Shown here: one piece after another, positions 55,788-64,000 of the stretch
How positions within the stretch are numbered: position 1 is the first letter of the stretch
Layout of the letters: every line of letters begins with the position of its first letter
DNA from: JAHEJJ01 sp965212205
GTDB lineage: Bacteria; Bacteroidota; Bacteroidia; Flavobacteriales; Flavobacteriaceae
Assembly: GCA_965212205.1 (NCBI GenBank)
Contig: CBDBUX010000018.1
Coordinates: 1-64,000 of the forward strand
Direction: 5' to 3'
Length of the DNA: 64,000 nt
Translations under genes and position numbers: made by a program
The notes under the pieces: model-generated
Told to the model about the DNA's origin: nothing
Database searches by the model: none
The model's input: only the letters and a program-made list of their open reading frames with translations

Positions 55788-56276
55788 CTAATATACCTTT
55801 TTTGCTTCAGTCAGCAGATGTCCCCAATACTTACTGTAGGCATGGACATTTTCTGTGAAATTCCCTGATGAATCAACCACAGCGCCGCCGCTGTTTTTCC
55901 ATTCAAAAATGCCCCCATAGAGATTATGCACATCTGTGAATCCCCTCTCCAACAGTTCCTCCCCAAGATCTTCTGAACGGACCCCGACAGAACAATAGAC
56001 CACAATACGGGTATCTTTTGAAAGATGCTGATTTAGGGAATCAATTTTAAATGTTGAACCCCCTACCCAGAATGCCCCAGGGATACGACTTACCTCGAAT
56101 TCCTCTTCTTCTCTTGCATCCATAAACAAGTACTCCACTTCAGGACTAATTTGGGATACTTTGATATAGGGCACAGATTCCTTGTTATACTTTTTAAGGG
56201 CGCTATCTATGGAAGCTTCCCTACAACTTGTACTAAGGGTCAAAACCAGTATGATCAGTGCTTTGATGTAGGACAT
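55788..56276 (-). CDS. Rhodanese-like domain lipoprotein
   Basis: A 162-residue single-domain sulfurtransferase-type protein with a lipoprotein signal ending STSC. The rhodanese active site is VYCSVGVRSEDLGEELLE with the catalytic Cys, and a domain motif FMDAREEEEFEVSRIPGAF precedes it. It would act in the periplasm or at the membrane. It is the first gene of the arsenosugar-type operon, 17 bases before the TIGR04282-type gene; it may handle thiol chemistry, or its position may be incidental. Confidence 0.88.
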   Translation of the reverse strand: MSYIKALIILVLTLSTSCREASIDSALKKYNKESVPYIKVSQISPEVEYLFMDAREEEEFEVSRIPGAFWVGGSTFKIDSLNQHLSKDTRIVVYCSVGVRSEDLGEELLERGFTDVHNLYGGIFEWKNSGGAVVDSSGNFTENVHAYSKYWGHLLTEAKKVY

Positions 56277-56387
56277 TTGGTGCTTAAGTCGAAATGATAA
56301 AGATAAGGTTTTGCAATGATCAGGGTTTTGAAGATGGGACTGATTTATGTTCCCGATAAATAGTATTTTTATCCCAAACAGCTATCG

Positions 56388-57962
56388 ATGCTCCGAATTC
56401 CTCATTCAATTATAATGGCCTTTGTAGCCTTTGTCTTTTTGGGCTGCCGGGATAAGTCCAGCACCGAGAATGAAGGTAATGTCAACTCTGTGCAGGATTT
56501 TGTTGAGGATTACAGACCTCAGTTTCATTTCTCGCCGCCAAAAATGTGGATGAACGACCCAAACGGTTTGGTATATAACGAAGGGGTATACCACCTCTTT
56601 TACCAATATTATCCTGAAGATATTGTTTGGGGACCGATGCACTGGGGACATGCGGTTAGCGAAGACATGATTCATTGGGAACATAAACCCATAGCGCTGT
56701 ATCCAGACGACAACGGTTATATTTTTTCTGGAAGCGCAGTGGTCGACAAGGATAATACCTCCGGATTTGCGGCAGAAGGACAAAAGGCTTTGGTAGCTAT
56801 CTTTACTTACCATGACCCGGTAGGCGAAGAAGAAAATTCGAAGAGATTTCAAACTCAGGGAATCGCCTATAGCCTGGATAATGGTAAGAGTTGGTCTAAA
56901 TATGAGGGGAATCCTGTAATCAACAATGAGGGCATAAAAGATTTTAGGGACCCGAAAGTTTTCTGGCACGATCCAAGCCAGAGTTGGATCATGGTATTGG
57001 TTGCAGGAGATCATGCAAAATTCTATCGATCTCCAAATCTTAAAGATTGGAATTATCTCAGTGAATTTGGACGTGAGGTAGGGGGCCATGGTGGAGTGTG
57101 GGAATGTCCCGATCTATTCCAACTTCAGGTTGAAGGCAGCGATGAAAAAAAATGGGTCCACCTTATCAGCATCAATCCCAATGCACCGAACGGTGGTAGT
57201 GGCACGCAATATTTTATAGGGGAATTCGATGGTACAACATTTACCTCCGAACAGCAGGGAGCCCGGTGGCTCGATTGGGGAAGGGATAACTATGCCGGGG
57301 TAACTTATAATGATGTTCCCGGTGGAGAGCGAATATTTATTGGTTGGATGAGCAATTGGGATTATGCGCGTGATACGCCTACCGAGGAATGGAGAAGCGC
57401 TATGACCATCCCTCGCAAACTCAGTTTGAAACGAATAGGAGATAGCTATGAATTGTTAAATTATCCGCTGAACGAGTTCAATAAGATCGTACAACCGGAA
57501 TTTAAAAAGAACATGGTAGTGGGCAGCCAAAAGACGCACCATTTCACTTTTGACCATTTTAATGAATCGGAAATTCGCTTCCGCACTGCATTACGGGATT
57601 TTAAAATGTATTTCTCCAATGATAAGGGAGATTCACTGCTGCTCTCCATGGATCAGGCGAACACGGAATTCATCCTGGACCGCAGGCGTTCGGGCAAAGT
57701 AGATTTTCATGAAAAATTCGCACCACAAGTACAACAAATGCCCATTGGCAATTTACCCGAAGATCCTTTCGAGATCAGGATACTCATGGATTGGTCTTCG
57801 ATCGAAGTATTTATCAATCAGGGTCAATATGTGATGACATCACAAATTTTCCCCAATGATTTCTATAAGGAACTGGATATTAGCAATGGGAATGCTTCGG
57901 ATCTGATTCTTCTCGATTTTGAAGTAAATGCGGTTAATCGCATTTGGGAGAATTCTCCTTAG
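56388..57962 (+). CDS. GH32 fructan/sucrose hydrolase lipoprotein
   Basis: A 524-residue exported glycosidase with a lipoprotein signal (VFLGC). The GH32 five-bladed propeller has the nucleophile motif WMNDPNG, the stabilising RDP (FRDPKVFW) and the acid/base WECPDLF, followed by a C-terminal beta-sandwich (SSIEVFINQGQYVMTSQIFP). It hydrolyses beta-fructosides such as levan, inulin or sucrose; the specificity is not determinable here. No SusCD or fructokinase is adjacent. The gene is convergent with uxuA, with stop codons overlapping by four bases. Confidence 0.93.
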   Translation: MLRIPHSIIMAFVAFVFLGCRDKSSTENEGNVNSVQDFVEDYRPQFHFSPPKMWMNDPNGLVYNEGVYHLFYQYYPEDIVWGPMHWGHAVSEDMIHWEHKPIALYPDDNGYIFSGSAVVDKDNTSGFAAEGQKALVAIFTYHDPVGEEENSKRFQTQGIAYSLDNGKSWSKYEGNPVINNEGIKDFRDPKVFWHDPSQSWIMVLVAGDHAKFYRSPNLKDWNYLSEFGREVGGHGGVWECPDLFQLQVEGSDEKKWVHLISINPNAPNGGSGTQYFIGEFDGTTFTSEQQGARWLDWGRDNYAGVTYNDVPGGERIFIGWMSNWDYARDTPTEEWRSAMTIPRKLSLKRIGDSYELLNYPLNEFNKIVQPEFKKNMVVGSQKTHHFTFDHFNESEIRFRTALRDFKMYFSNDKGDSLLLSMDQANTEFILDRRRSGKVDFHEKFAPQVQQMPIGNLPEDPFEIRILMDWSSIEVFINQGQYVMTSQIFPNDFYKELDISNGNASDLILLDFEVNAVNRIWENSP

Positions 57963-59125
57963 GCCAGATGCTCGATAGCGTGCATGAGCCCTCTTAATTC
58001 GGCCAAACCTTTCAGTCTTCCGATGGCCGAATACCCAGGGTTGCTTTCTTTTTTTAGATCATCGAGCAATCGATGTCCATGATCGGGTCTCATAGGTATG
58101 GGTACAGATCTGTTATTATTGATTCTCATCAATCTTTGCATCACCTCAAACATCGGAACGTCGCCTTGCAGGTGGTTAGCCTCATAAAAACTACCTTCTC
58201 CGACTGTTTGGGTACTGCGCAGGTGAACAAAGTGTATGCTGTCTTTAAAGCGATTCACCATGCCGGGTAAATCATTGTCTTTTCGGACCCCAAAAGAGCC
58301 TGTGCAGAATGTTATGCCATTGAAATCGCTTTTTGGATTAGCAAGGATACCTGCAATATCATCTGAAGTAGAGACTACCCGGGGCAGTCCGAAGATAGGA
58401 AAAGGCGGGTCATCAGGGTGGATGGCCATCTTTATTTTGTGTTCTTCGGCTACAGGGATAATCATTTCTAAAAACAACCTCAAGTTTTCCCTTAGTTCAT
58501 TTTCACCTGTCTCCTGATAGGAGTCCAAAGCGCTTTGGAAGTCCGAGAGCGAGTAGGTTTCTTCAGCACCAGGTAAACCTGCCAGGATGGTCGATACGAG
58601 ATCATCGTGCCCGGCTTGATCAAGGTTTTGATAATATTCCTTGGCCTGCTTCAATATTTCTGCCGGATAGTCTTTTGCGGCCGACGGACGCTTTAAAATA
58701 TAACAATCAAAGGCAGCTAACTTCCGCAGTTCAAATCTGAGCGCACTTCCACCATCTGGAAGTTTGTAGTTAAGGTCGGTACGCGTCCAATCCAGGACAG
58801 GCATAAAATTGTAGCATATTACTTCGACCCCCAACCGGGCCAGATTTATGATAGTCTGACTATAATTTTCAATATATTTTTTGTACTTGCCACTGCGAAG
58901 TTTAATGTCTTCATGAACGGGTACACTTTCCACTACCGACCATTTTAAACCTGCTTTTTCGATGAGCTGTTTTCGTTCCAGGATAGCATCTAATGGCCAA
59001 ATCTCACCGTTAGGTATCTCATGTAGCGCGGTAACCACGCCAGTGGCCCCGGCCTGACGAATATCGGATAACCCGACCCCGTCTGATGGTCCAAACCAAC
59101 GCATGGTTTCTTGTAATGACTTCAT
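57959..59125 (-). CDS. uxuA: Mannonate dehydratase
   Basis: Dehydrates D-mannonate to 2-keto-3-deoxygluconate in hexuronate degradation. The 388-residue enzyme shows the metal-site motif MAIHPDDPPFPIFGLPRVVS and the late RPDHGHRLLDD. The N-terminal MRWFGPSDGVGLSDIRQAGA is also a family signature. It overlaps the upstream SDR gene by four bases. With uronate isomerase and a mannonate oxidoreductase it forms the glucuronate branch. Confidence 0.96.
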   Translation of the reverse strand: MKSLQETMRWFGPSDGVGLSDIRQAGATGVVTALHEIPNGEIWPLDAILERKQLIEKAGLKWSVVESVPVHEDIKLRSGKYKKYIENYSQTIINLARLGVEVICYNFMPVLDWTRTDLNYKLPDGGSALRFELRKLAAFDCYILKRPSAAKDYPAEILKQAKEYYQNLDQAGHDDLVSTILAGLPGAEETYSLSDFQSALDSYQETGENELRENLRLFLEMIIPVAEEHKIKMAIHPDDPPFPIFGLPRVVSTSDDIAGILANPKSDFNGITFCTGSFGVRKDNDLPGMVNRFKDSIHFVHLRSTQTVGEGSFYEANHLQGDVPMFEVMQRLMRINNNRSVPIPMRPDHGHRLLDDLKKESNPGYSAIGRLKGLAELRGLMHAIEHLA

Positions 59126-59937
59126 ACTCCCGAAAATGCATTAAACCCTCCATCCACAGGAACGATGGTACCTGTCACAAAACGAGAGGCATCGCTGCAG
59201 AGCCAGTGAGTTATCCCATGCAGATCTTCCGGTTGGCCGAACTCCTTCATAGGGGTATGTTCGATGATCTTATTACCCCGGCCGGTAAGACTTCCATCCT
59301 TCTCTGTTAGTAACGAGCGGTTCTGTTCGGTAAGAAAAAATCCGGGTGCAATGGCGTTAACCCTGATTCCATTTCCATATTTCTGACAAAATTCCACGGC
59401 AAGCCATTGGGTAAGATTGTCAATGGCTGCCTTTGCCGATCCATATCCCAGAACTCTGGTCAATGGCCTCTGGGCGGTCATAGAGGATATATTGAGGATA
59501 CAACCTTTTTTTTGCTTTAGCATGAGTGGAAGGAATACCATAATAGGCATAAACGTTCCCAGGTAATTCAGTTCCATTACCCGCCGGAGCTCTTCGATCT
59601 TGGCATCAGTAAAATTCTGGTCAGGACCGATCACGGCTCCGGGCAGATTTCCACCGGCAGCATTGATGAGTACATCGAGCTTGCCAAATGCTTTTTCCAC
59701 CGAAGTAAATACCTGCTTCAATTGACTTTCATCGGTTACATCGGCAAGTAAGGGGAAAGCTTTTCCGTTATCCCCAACGATCTCTGATACCAGCTGATCA
59801 ACTTTAGCTTTATTCCTCCCCAGAACAAGTATCCGTGCCCCATTTTTGGCCAGATATTTGGCCATACTACTCCCCAGCACACCCGTAGCACCACTTATGA
59901 GGATAATTTTTCCTTTTAATGAAAACAGTTCAGACAT
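59122..59937 (-). CDS. SDR-family oxidoreductase, probable D-mannonate oxidoreductase (fructuronate reductase)
   Basis: A 271-residue NAD(P)-dependent short-chain dehydrogenase. The cofactor loop is ISGATGVLGSSMAKYLAK, NAAGGNLPG is the middle motif, and the catalytic Ser-Tyr-Lys reads NISSMTAQRP and GYGSAKAAIDN. The 4-base overlap with uxuA and the nearby uronate isomerase argue for reduction of fructuronate to mannonate, a role that SDR proteins fill in some Bacteroidota in place of the classical UxuB. ATG 59937 is preferred to a GTG three codons upstream. Confidence 0.88.
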   Translation of the reverse strand: MSELFSLKGKIILISGATGVLGSSMAKYLAKNGARILVLGRNKAKVDQLVSEIVGDNGKAFPLLADVTDESQLKQVFTSVEKAFGKLDVLINAAGGNLPGAVIGPDQNFTDAKIEELRRVMELNYLGTFMPIMVFLPLMLKQKKGCILNISSMTAQRPLTRVLGYGSAKAAIDNLTQWLAVEFCQKYGNGIRVNAIAPGFFLTEQNRSLLTEKDGSLTGRGNKIIEHTPMKEFGQPEDLHGITHWLCSDASRFVTGTIVPVDGGFNAFSGV

Positions 59938-59951
59938 AGATCGCACAATTT

Positions 59952-59963
59952 CCGTTAAAACGG
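59952..59963. promoter_or_regulatory. Candidate operator in the divergent SDR-dctP promoter region
   Basis: A perfect dyad CCGTT-AA-AACGG lies about midway in the 86-base gap between the SDR/uxuA operon (minus) and the TRAP transporter operon (plus). A shared regulator of the uronate genes could bind here. The regulator gene itself is not in the window. Confidence 0.35.
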
Positions 59964-60023
59964 CTTGTTTTATTATTTATTAAATTACACAAATATTCCG
60001 CTTAAGATAGCCAATTTTTGTTT

Positions 60024-61058
60024 GTGGAAAACCATTCATCCGTGACTTCTAATTCCGCTCACTTTCAGCCTAAATCGGTACAGACTTACCGATGGCTGTG
60101 TTGGTTTGCATTGCTTTTCTTTTTGCTTATTTCATGCAACGATCGACCTGAGCAGAAAATTATCAGGCTGGCACACGGATTGGATATCAATCATCCGGTA
60201 CATCGGGCGATGGTATTCATGGGAGAACGGCTCGAACTTAAATCCAAGGGCTCAATTGAGGTTTTGATCTACCCTAGTGGCCAATTAGGGGCCGAAAGAG
60301 AATGTCTCGAACTACTTCAGATCGGAAGCCTGGATATCACCAAAGTTTCGGCTGCCGTTCTCGAAAATTTTATCCCGGAATACAAGGTGCTCAGCATACC
60401 TTATATTTTCAGGAGTAAAAATCATGCGCACAGGGTATTCGATGGCCTGGTGGGACAGGAAATACTCTCGATGGGCTCTCATTCGCGCTTAAGGGGTCTT
60501 ACTTTCTATGATGCTGGTAGCCGAAATTTTTATACTAAAACGAAAACTATAGATAAGCCCGAAGATCTGGTCGGGCTCAAAATAAGGGTTCAGAAAAGCA
60601 ATATGGCCGTTGCCATGGTAAACCTCCTGGGGGGGGCACCTACACCGATTTCCTGGGGAGAATTATATACCGCCTTACAACAAGGCGTGGTAGACGGAGC
60701 AGAAAACAACCTTCCCAGTTTCTATACTTCAAAACATTATGAAGTATGCAAGTACTATAGCCTAAATGAGCACACCGCCGTACCAGATGTCTTATTGGTA
60801 GGCATTGATTCCTGGAATCGTTTTAATCCCGAAGAACAAGAATGGATCATAGAGGCGGCGAACGAATCTGCACAATATCAGCGAAAACTTTGGAAGGCTT
60901 CAGAGGAGGAATCCCTGAAGGCGATAATAAAGGCCGGGGTGATAGTTACCTATCCGGAAAAAGATCCTTTTGAAGAAAAAACCAAGGACATCGTCAGCAT
61001 TTTTGAAAATGATCCGGGAATATTGGCATTAATCAATAAAATCCAAGATGAAAAATAA
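60024..61058 (+). CDS. TRAP transporter substrate-binding protein, DctP family, lipoprotein
   Basis: Periplasmic binding subunit of a tripartite ATP-independent transporter. About 344 residues, with a lipoprotein signal (WLCWFALLFFLLISC) after a long polar N-terminal stretch. DctP hallmarks: LIYPSGQLGAERECLELLQIG, GLKIRVQKSNMAVAMVNLLGG (Arg that binds the carboxylate) and LQQGVVDGAENN. No ATG is available. GTG 60024 or TTG 60018 starts the frame; I chose GTG. It overlaps the small permease gene by 11 bases. Uronates such as glucuronate are the likely ligand from context. Confidence 0.9.
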   Translation: MENHSSVTSNSAHFQPKSVQTYRWLCWFALLFFLLISCNDRPEQKIIRLAHGLDINHPVHRAMVFMGERLELKSKGSIEVLIYPSGQLGAERECLELLQIGSLDITKVSAAVLENFIPEYKVLSIPYIFRSKNHAHRVFDGLVGQEILSMGSHSRLRGLTFYDAGSRNFYTKTKTIDKPEDLVGLKIRVQKSNMAVAMVNLLGGAPTPISWGELYTALQQGVVDGAENNLPSFYTSKHYEVCKYYSLNEHTAVPDVLLVGIDSWNRFNPEEQEWIIEAANESAQYQRKLWKASEEESLKAIIKAGVIVTYPEKDPFEEKTKDIVSIFENDPGILALINKIQDEK

Positions 61059-61506
61059 GGTTGATCGTATTTTGGAGTACCTGCTTGTGGTGCTGTTTAT
61101 GATCATGTTGCTAAGTGTACTCTGGCAGGTCTTTTCGCGCTTTCTTTTAAAGGCACCCAGTACCATTACCGATGAGATTTCGAGCTATGGACTTATTTGG
61201 GTAGGCTTGTTCGGGGCGGCATATGCCACCGGAAAAAACCTCCACCTTGCCATCGACCTACTCCCGGATAAGCTGGTTTCTTCGAGAAAAATTTTGTTCG
61301 ATGGCTTTGTCTATCTGGCCGTGGCTCTTTTTAGCCTGATGGTGATGGTTATTGGAGGCATACGTCTTTGTTGGATCACCTTTACGCTGGGGCAAAAGTC
61401 TGCCGCCCTGGAGATACCCCTGGGATTCGTATACCTGGCTCTGCCCTTAAGCGGCCTTCTTATTCTGTACTATAGTTTTCTCCATATTAAATCGTTTCGG
61501 CCATAA
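61048..61506 (+). CDS. TRAP transporter small permease, DctQ family
   Basis: A 152-residue protein with four membrane helices, the accessory subunit that joins the binding protein to the large permease. Visible features are the helix YLLVVLFMIMLLSVLWQVFS, an EISSYGLIWVGLFGAAYATG-like segment and a charged cytoplasmic loop (LLPDKLVSSRKI). It overlaps dctP by 11 bases and lies 10 bases before the large permease, so all three are cotranscribed. Confidence 0.92.
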   Translation: MKNKVDRILEYLLVVLFMIMLLSVLWQVFSRFLLKAPSTITDEISSYGLIWVGLFGAAYATGKNLHLAIDLLPDKLVSSRKILFDGFVYLAVALFSLMVMVIGGIRLCWITFTLGQKSAALEIPLGFVYLALPLSGLLILYYSFLHIKSFRP

Positions 61507-61516
61507 TTAGAAGAAC

Positions 61517-62812
61517 ATGGAGCATACAGAAGCACTTATTCTCGTTTTTGGATTTTTATTCTTCCTCGCTATGAGAGTGCCTGTAGCTTATGCTATAGGT
61601 CTTGCGGCAATTCTTACCATGTTAGTCGTATTGCCATTTCTGCCTTCTGTAACCACGCTAGCACAAAGGATGGCTGCCTCGCTCGACAGTTTTGCCTTGT
61701 TGGCCGTTCCCTTTTTCATATTAGCCGGACAAGTGATGAACAGGGGGGGAATAGCGGTCAGACTGATTAATTTTGCCAAGGCTTTGATCGGGCCTTTGCC
61801 TGGCGGACTTGCTTTTGTAAATATCGTCGCCTGCATGTTGTTCGGTGCAATTTCGGGCTCTGCGGTTGCGGCGGCTTCGGCCATAGGCGGTTTTATGAAC
61901 CCACAGATGGAGGCAGAAGGATACGACAAGCCCTTTAGCGCAGCGGTCAATATCACCAGTGCCACAACCGGACTTATCATCCCACCGAGCAACATTCTTA
62001 TTATATATTCCCTGGCAAGCGGAGGTGTGTCGATCGCTGCGCTTTTCCTGGCGGGATATATTCCAGGCATTTTAATAGGTCTGGCTCTTATGATGGTTGC
62101 GGGGATCTATTCGATCTATAAAAAATACCCAACGGAAAAGTTTGTTAGCCTGAAAACTTTTTTTACCAGATTCCTGGATGCGCTGCCAAGCCTGATGTTG
62201 CTCATCGTGGTAATTGGAGGGATCGTTGCGGGCTATTTCACAGCCACAGAGGCATCTGGAATCGCCGTTGTATACACCTTCGCACTGGCCTTTATCTACA
62301 AAGAGATCGGATGGAGAGATATCAAACCAATTCTATTGGAAACCATTAAAACCTCGAGCATTGTCCTATTGCTGGTGGCTACCTCTATAGCCATGTCGTG
62401 GGTGATGAGTTACGAGCAGATCCCACAAGGTATTACGACACTACTTTTGAGTGTAAGTGACCATCCTGTTATCGTTTTGATACTCATCAACCTAATTTTA
62501 CTGTTTGTAGGTGTGTTTATGGACATCACCCCTGCTGTGTTGATATTCACGCCTATATTTCTTCCGATAGTACTCGAGCTTGGTTATGACCCGGTTCATT
62601 TTGGGATCATCATGATCATGAATCTATGTATCGGAATTTGTACACCCCCTGTGGGGTCAGTGCTGTTTGTGGGGTGTAGCGTTGCCGGACTCTCTATTCA
62701 AAAAGTGCTAAAACCTCTACTTCCTCTATTTGCGATTATGTTGGTGGTATTGCTTTTAGTTACTTATATCCCTGAGCTGAGTTTATGGCTTCCTAATCTC
62801 TTTGGGTTTTAA
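61517..62812 (+). CDS. TRAP transporter large permease, DctM family
   Basis: The sodium-driven transport subunit, 431 residues with about 12 membrane segments. Family motifs include FFLAMRVPVAYAIGLA, FGAISGSAVAAASAIGGFMN, IIPPSNILIIYSLASGGVS and, near the end, MDITPAVLIFTPIFLPI. Together with DctP and DctQ it imports an organic acid, here probably hexuronate because uronate isomerase, mannonate dehydratase and the SDR enzyme surround it. The stop lies 135 bases from the convergent uronate isomerase gene. Confidence 0.94.
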   Translation: MEHTEALILVFGFLFFLAMRVPVAYAIGLAAILTMLVVLPFLPSVTTLAQRMAASLDSFALLAVPFFILAGQVMNRGGIAVRLINFAKALIGPLPGGLAFVNIVACMLFGAISGSAVAAASAIGGFMNPQMEAEGYDKPFSAAVNITSATTGLIIPPSNILIIYSLASGGVSIAALFLAGYIPGILIGLALMMVAGIYSIYKKYPTEKFVSLKTFFTRFLDALPSLMLLIVVIGGIVAGYFTATEASGIAVVYTFALAFIYKEIGWRDIKPILLETIKTSSIVLLLVATSIAMSWVMSYEQIPQGITTLLLSVSDHPVIVLILINLILLFVGVFMDITPAVLIFTPIFLPIVLELGYDPVHFGIIMIMNLCIGICTPPVGSVLFVGCSVAGLSIQKVLKPLLPLFAIMLVVLLLVTYIPELSLWLPNLFGF

Positions 62813-62947
62813 ATTAAGGCCCTTTTTTATACGGACCAATTAACATGTTGCATGTTTACTCTAGTTTCGATTTGTATCAAGAAATGCAAAGCATTCGCGA
62901 GTTCCCGTCAAATAATACTAACACGAGTACAAAATGAATGAAGACCT

Positions 62948-64000
62948 TTATTGAAAATTAAAATACCCCTTCGCATTATGATAACAAATATCGGCTATCA
63001 TTTCTCCTAACCATTTTTCATCTTTCGGTAAAAGGCCCTGCTCCACGTCTGTTCCGATGAGGTTGCAAAGGATTCTTCTGAAATATTCGTGACGCGGGAA
63101 GGAAAGGAAACTCCTGGAATCGGTCAGCATTCCGATAAAAGTGCTTAGAAGTCCCATATTTGAAAGCGTATTGAGTTGCGCTTCCATGCCGTCTTTCTGG
63201 TCCAGGTACCACCAGGCAGAACCCCATTGTATTTTTCCTTTAATGCCACTGTTGTTAAAATTGCCACACATGGAAGCAAACACCGCATTATCTGCAGGGT
63301 TGAGGTTGTAAATTATCGTTTTAGCCAATTGGTCTGTTTCATCGAGCACACTCAGAAATCTAGCCAGGGAAGGCGCTTGCATAAAATCGCCTATAGAATC
63401 GAAACCAGTATCCGGCCCAAGACTTTGCATCATTCTCCGGTTGGTATTGCGTAAAGCACCCAGGTGAAATTGCTGTACCCATCCGTGTTTATGATACGAC
63501 CTGCAGAGGTGTTGCAGCACTTCAGATTTGAAACAAGCCGCCTCATCCAGGTACAAGGCTTGCTGATTCCATAATTTTTTGAGAATGACTTCGATATCGA
63601 AGACACTACCTTCTGCATATGGCATAAATTCAAGGCCGTGATCTGCAACACGGCAATGATTCAGATGAAAATAATCTATACGATTATCCAGGGCGGCGAG
63701 TAAGTCGGAAAATGAATTAATAGCGATACCGGTAATATTTTCGAGAGCTTGTAAAAATTCAAAATATGCTTTAGGGTTCTCAACGGTATATGCTCTATCT
63801 GGTCGGAAAGAAGGGAGGAGGAGCGGACCCACACCCTCTTTTCGGAAGCTCTGATGGTCTTCCAGCGGGTCTAATGGATCATCGGTAGTACACACCACCT
63901 CAACATTCATCATTTCCAGCAATCCCAATGTGTCATGAGAGGACTCCTGAAGGCAACGGGTAGTATGATCAAATATTTGTCGGGCGTTATTTGGATTGAG
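62948..64000 (-). CDS. uxaC: Uronate (glucuronate) isomerase, C-terminal part
   Basis: Isomerises D-glucuronate to D-fructuronate, and galacturonate to tagaturonate. About 350 residues of the C-terminal part are visible; the reading frame stays open to base 64000, so the N-terminus lies beyond the window. Motifs: VVCTTDDPLDPLEDH, PSFRPDRAY, FHLNHCRVADHGLEFMPYA, and KHGWVQQFHLGALRNTNRRM, all typical of the amidohydrolase-fold isomerase. It encodes the first step of the hexuronate module, whose other genes lie on either side of the TRAP transporter. Confidence 0.95.
   Translation of the reverse strand, partial: LNPNNARQIFDHTTRCLQESSHDTLGLLEMMNVEVVCTTDDPLDPLEDHQSFRKEGVGPLLLPSFRPDRAYTVENPKAYFEFLQALENITGIAINSFSDLLAALDNRIDYFHLNHCRVADHGLEFMPYAEGSVFDIEVILKKLWNQQALYLDEAACFKSEVLQHLCRSYHKHGWVQQFHLGALRNTNRRMMQSLGPDTGFDSIGDFMQAPSLARFLSVLDETDQLAKTIIYNLNPADNAVFASMCGNFNNSGIKGKIQWGSAWWYLDQKDGMEAQLNTLSNMGLLSTFIGMLTDSRSFLSFPRHEYFRRILCNLIGTDVEQGLLPKDEKWLGEMIADICYHNAKGYFNFQ

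Noticed and set aside
56406..57089. 227-codon antisense frame inside the GH32 gene
   Set aside because: Mirrors a strongly conserved gene; composition looks like antisense noise.
61588..62070. 160-codon antisense frame within dctM
   Set aside because: Hydrophobic shadow of a membrane protein; no independent support.
62842..62856. Dyad AACATG-TTG-CATGTT between dctM and uxaC
   Set aside because: Lies between two convergent 3' ends, has no T run and is short, so neither operator nor terminator can be supported.
1..64000. CRISPR arrays, insertion sequences, prophage, tRNA or rRNA genes
   Set aside because: Looked for direct repeats, transposase-like proteins, attachment-site repeats and tRNA-like cloverleafs by eye; nothing convincing was found.

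Overview
The window comes from a member of the Bacteroidota, most likely a marine Flavobacteriaceae. The evidence is a SusC/SusD pair, many lipoprotein-type signal peptides, a mevalonate rather than MEP isoprenoid route, an N-acyl-ornithine carbamoyltransferase arginine operon, promoters of the TTG/TAnnTTTG type, almost no Shine-Dalgarno sequences, and an arsenosugar-type gene cluster. No rRNA, tRNA, CRISPR array, insertion sequence or phage gene was seen. Gene density is high, and only one gap (13792-14143) exceeds 300 bases.

Region 1 (1-22 kb) is a carbohydrate-utilisation locus arranged around a LacI-family regulator. To the left, on the minus strand, run susC, susD, a strong terminator, xylulokinase, xylose isomerase, an SGLT-like sodium/sugar symporter and two overlapping, paralogous VCBS/ASPIC-UnbV lipoproteins. 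To the right, on the plus strand, run lacI, beta-phosphoglucomutase, a GH65 disaccharide phosphorylase, a secreted GH13 neopullulanase-like enzyme and a lipoprotein GH13 alpha-amylase. The locus therefore joins pentose catabolism with alpha-glucan breakdown. A palindrome-rich divergent promoter region lies between the two arms.

Region 2 (22-33.6 kb) is housekeeping and accessory metabolism. It holds a small membrane protein, a glycerophosphodiesterase lipoprotein, a BaiN/HI0933-type flavoprotein, glpF-glpK, DUF1697 and TspO genes, and a mevalonate group (mvaD, a mevalonate-kinase-like GHMP kinase, a UbiA prenyltransferase, a nitrilase). It ends with an rRNA pseudouridine synthase and a BLUF blue-light sensor.

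Region 3 (33.7-42.7 kb) is one arginine operon on the minus strand: GNAT, argG, argC, proC, argD, argF', argB, argE, argH. Most genes overlap or are tightly spaced, and a hairpin-containing leader precedes the first gene.

Region 4 (42.8-51.8 kb) has three membrane or GT2 glycosyltransferases, a membrane polyferredoxin with a FAD pyridine-nucleotide oxidoreductase, a GH113-type beta-mannanase lipoprotein and a LysM-amidase_3 peptidoglycan hydrolase. Region 5 (51.8-56.3 kb) is an arsenosugar-type cluster (ArsM-like methyltransferase, TIGR04282- and TIGR04283-type glycosyltransferases, DUF547, purine nucleoside phosphorylase, rhodanese) with no visible ArsS radical SAM gene. Region 6 (56.4-64 kb) holds a GH32 fructanase lipoprotein and a hexuronate module: mannonate dehydratase, a mannonate-oxidoreductase-like SDR, a tripartite TRAP transporter with a lipoprotein binding protein, and a partial uronate isomerase.

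Four genes are broken by single-base frameshifts. They contain five lesions, four of which are exactly one extra base in an A/T homopolymer of 6-8 nt. This pattern suggests sequencing or assembly error more than real decay. No clearly new system emerges. The best leads are the ArsS-less arsenosugar cluster, the overlapping VCBS/ASPIC lipoproteins in the xylose arm, the cysteine-bearing GNAT that heads the arginine operon, and the FAD/polyferredoxin pair.
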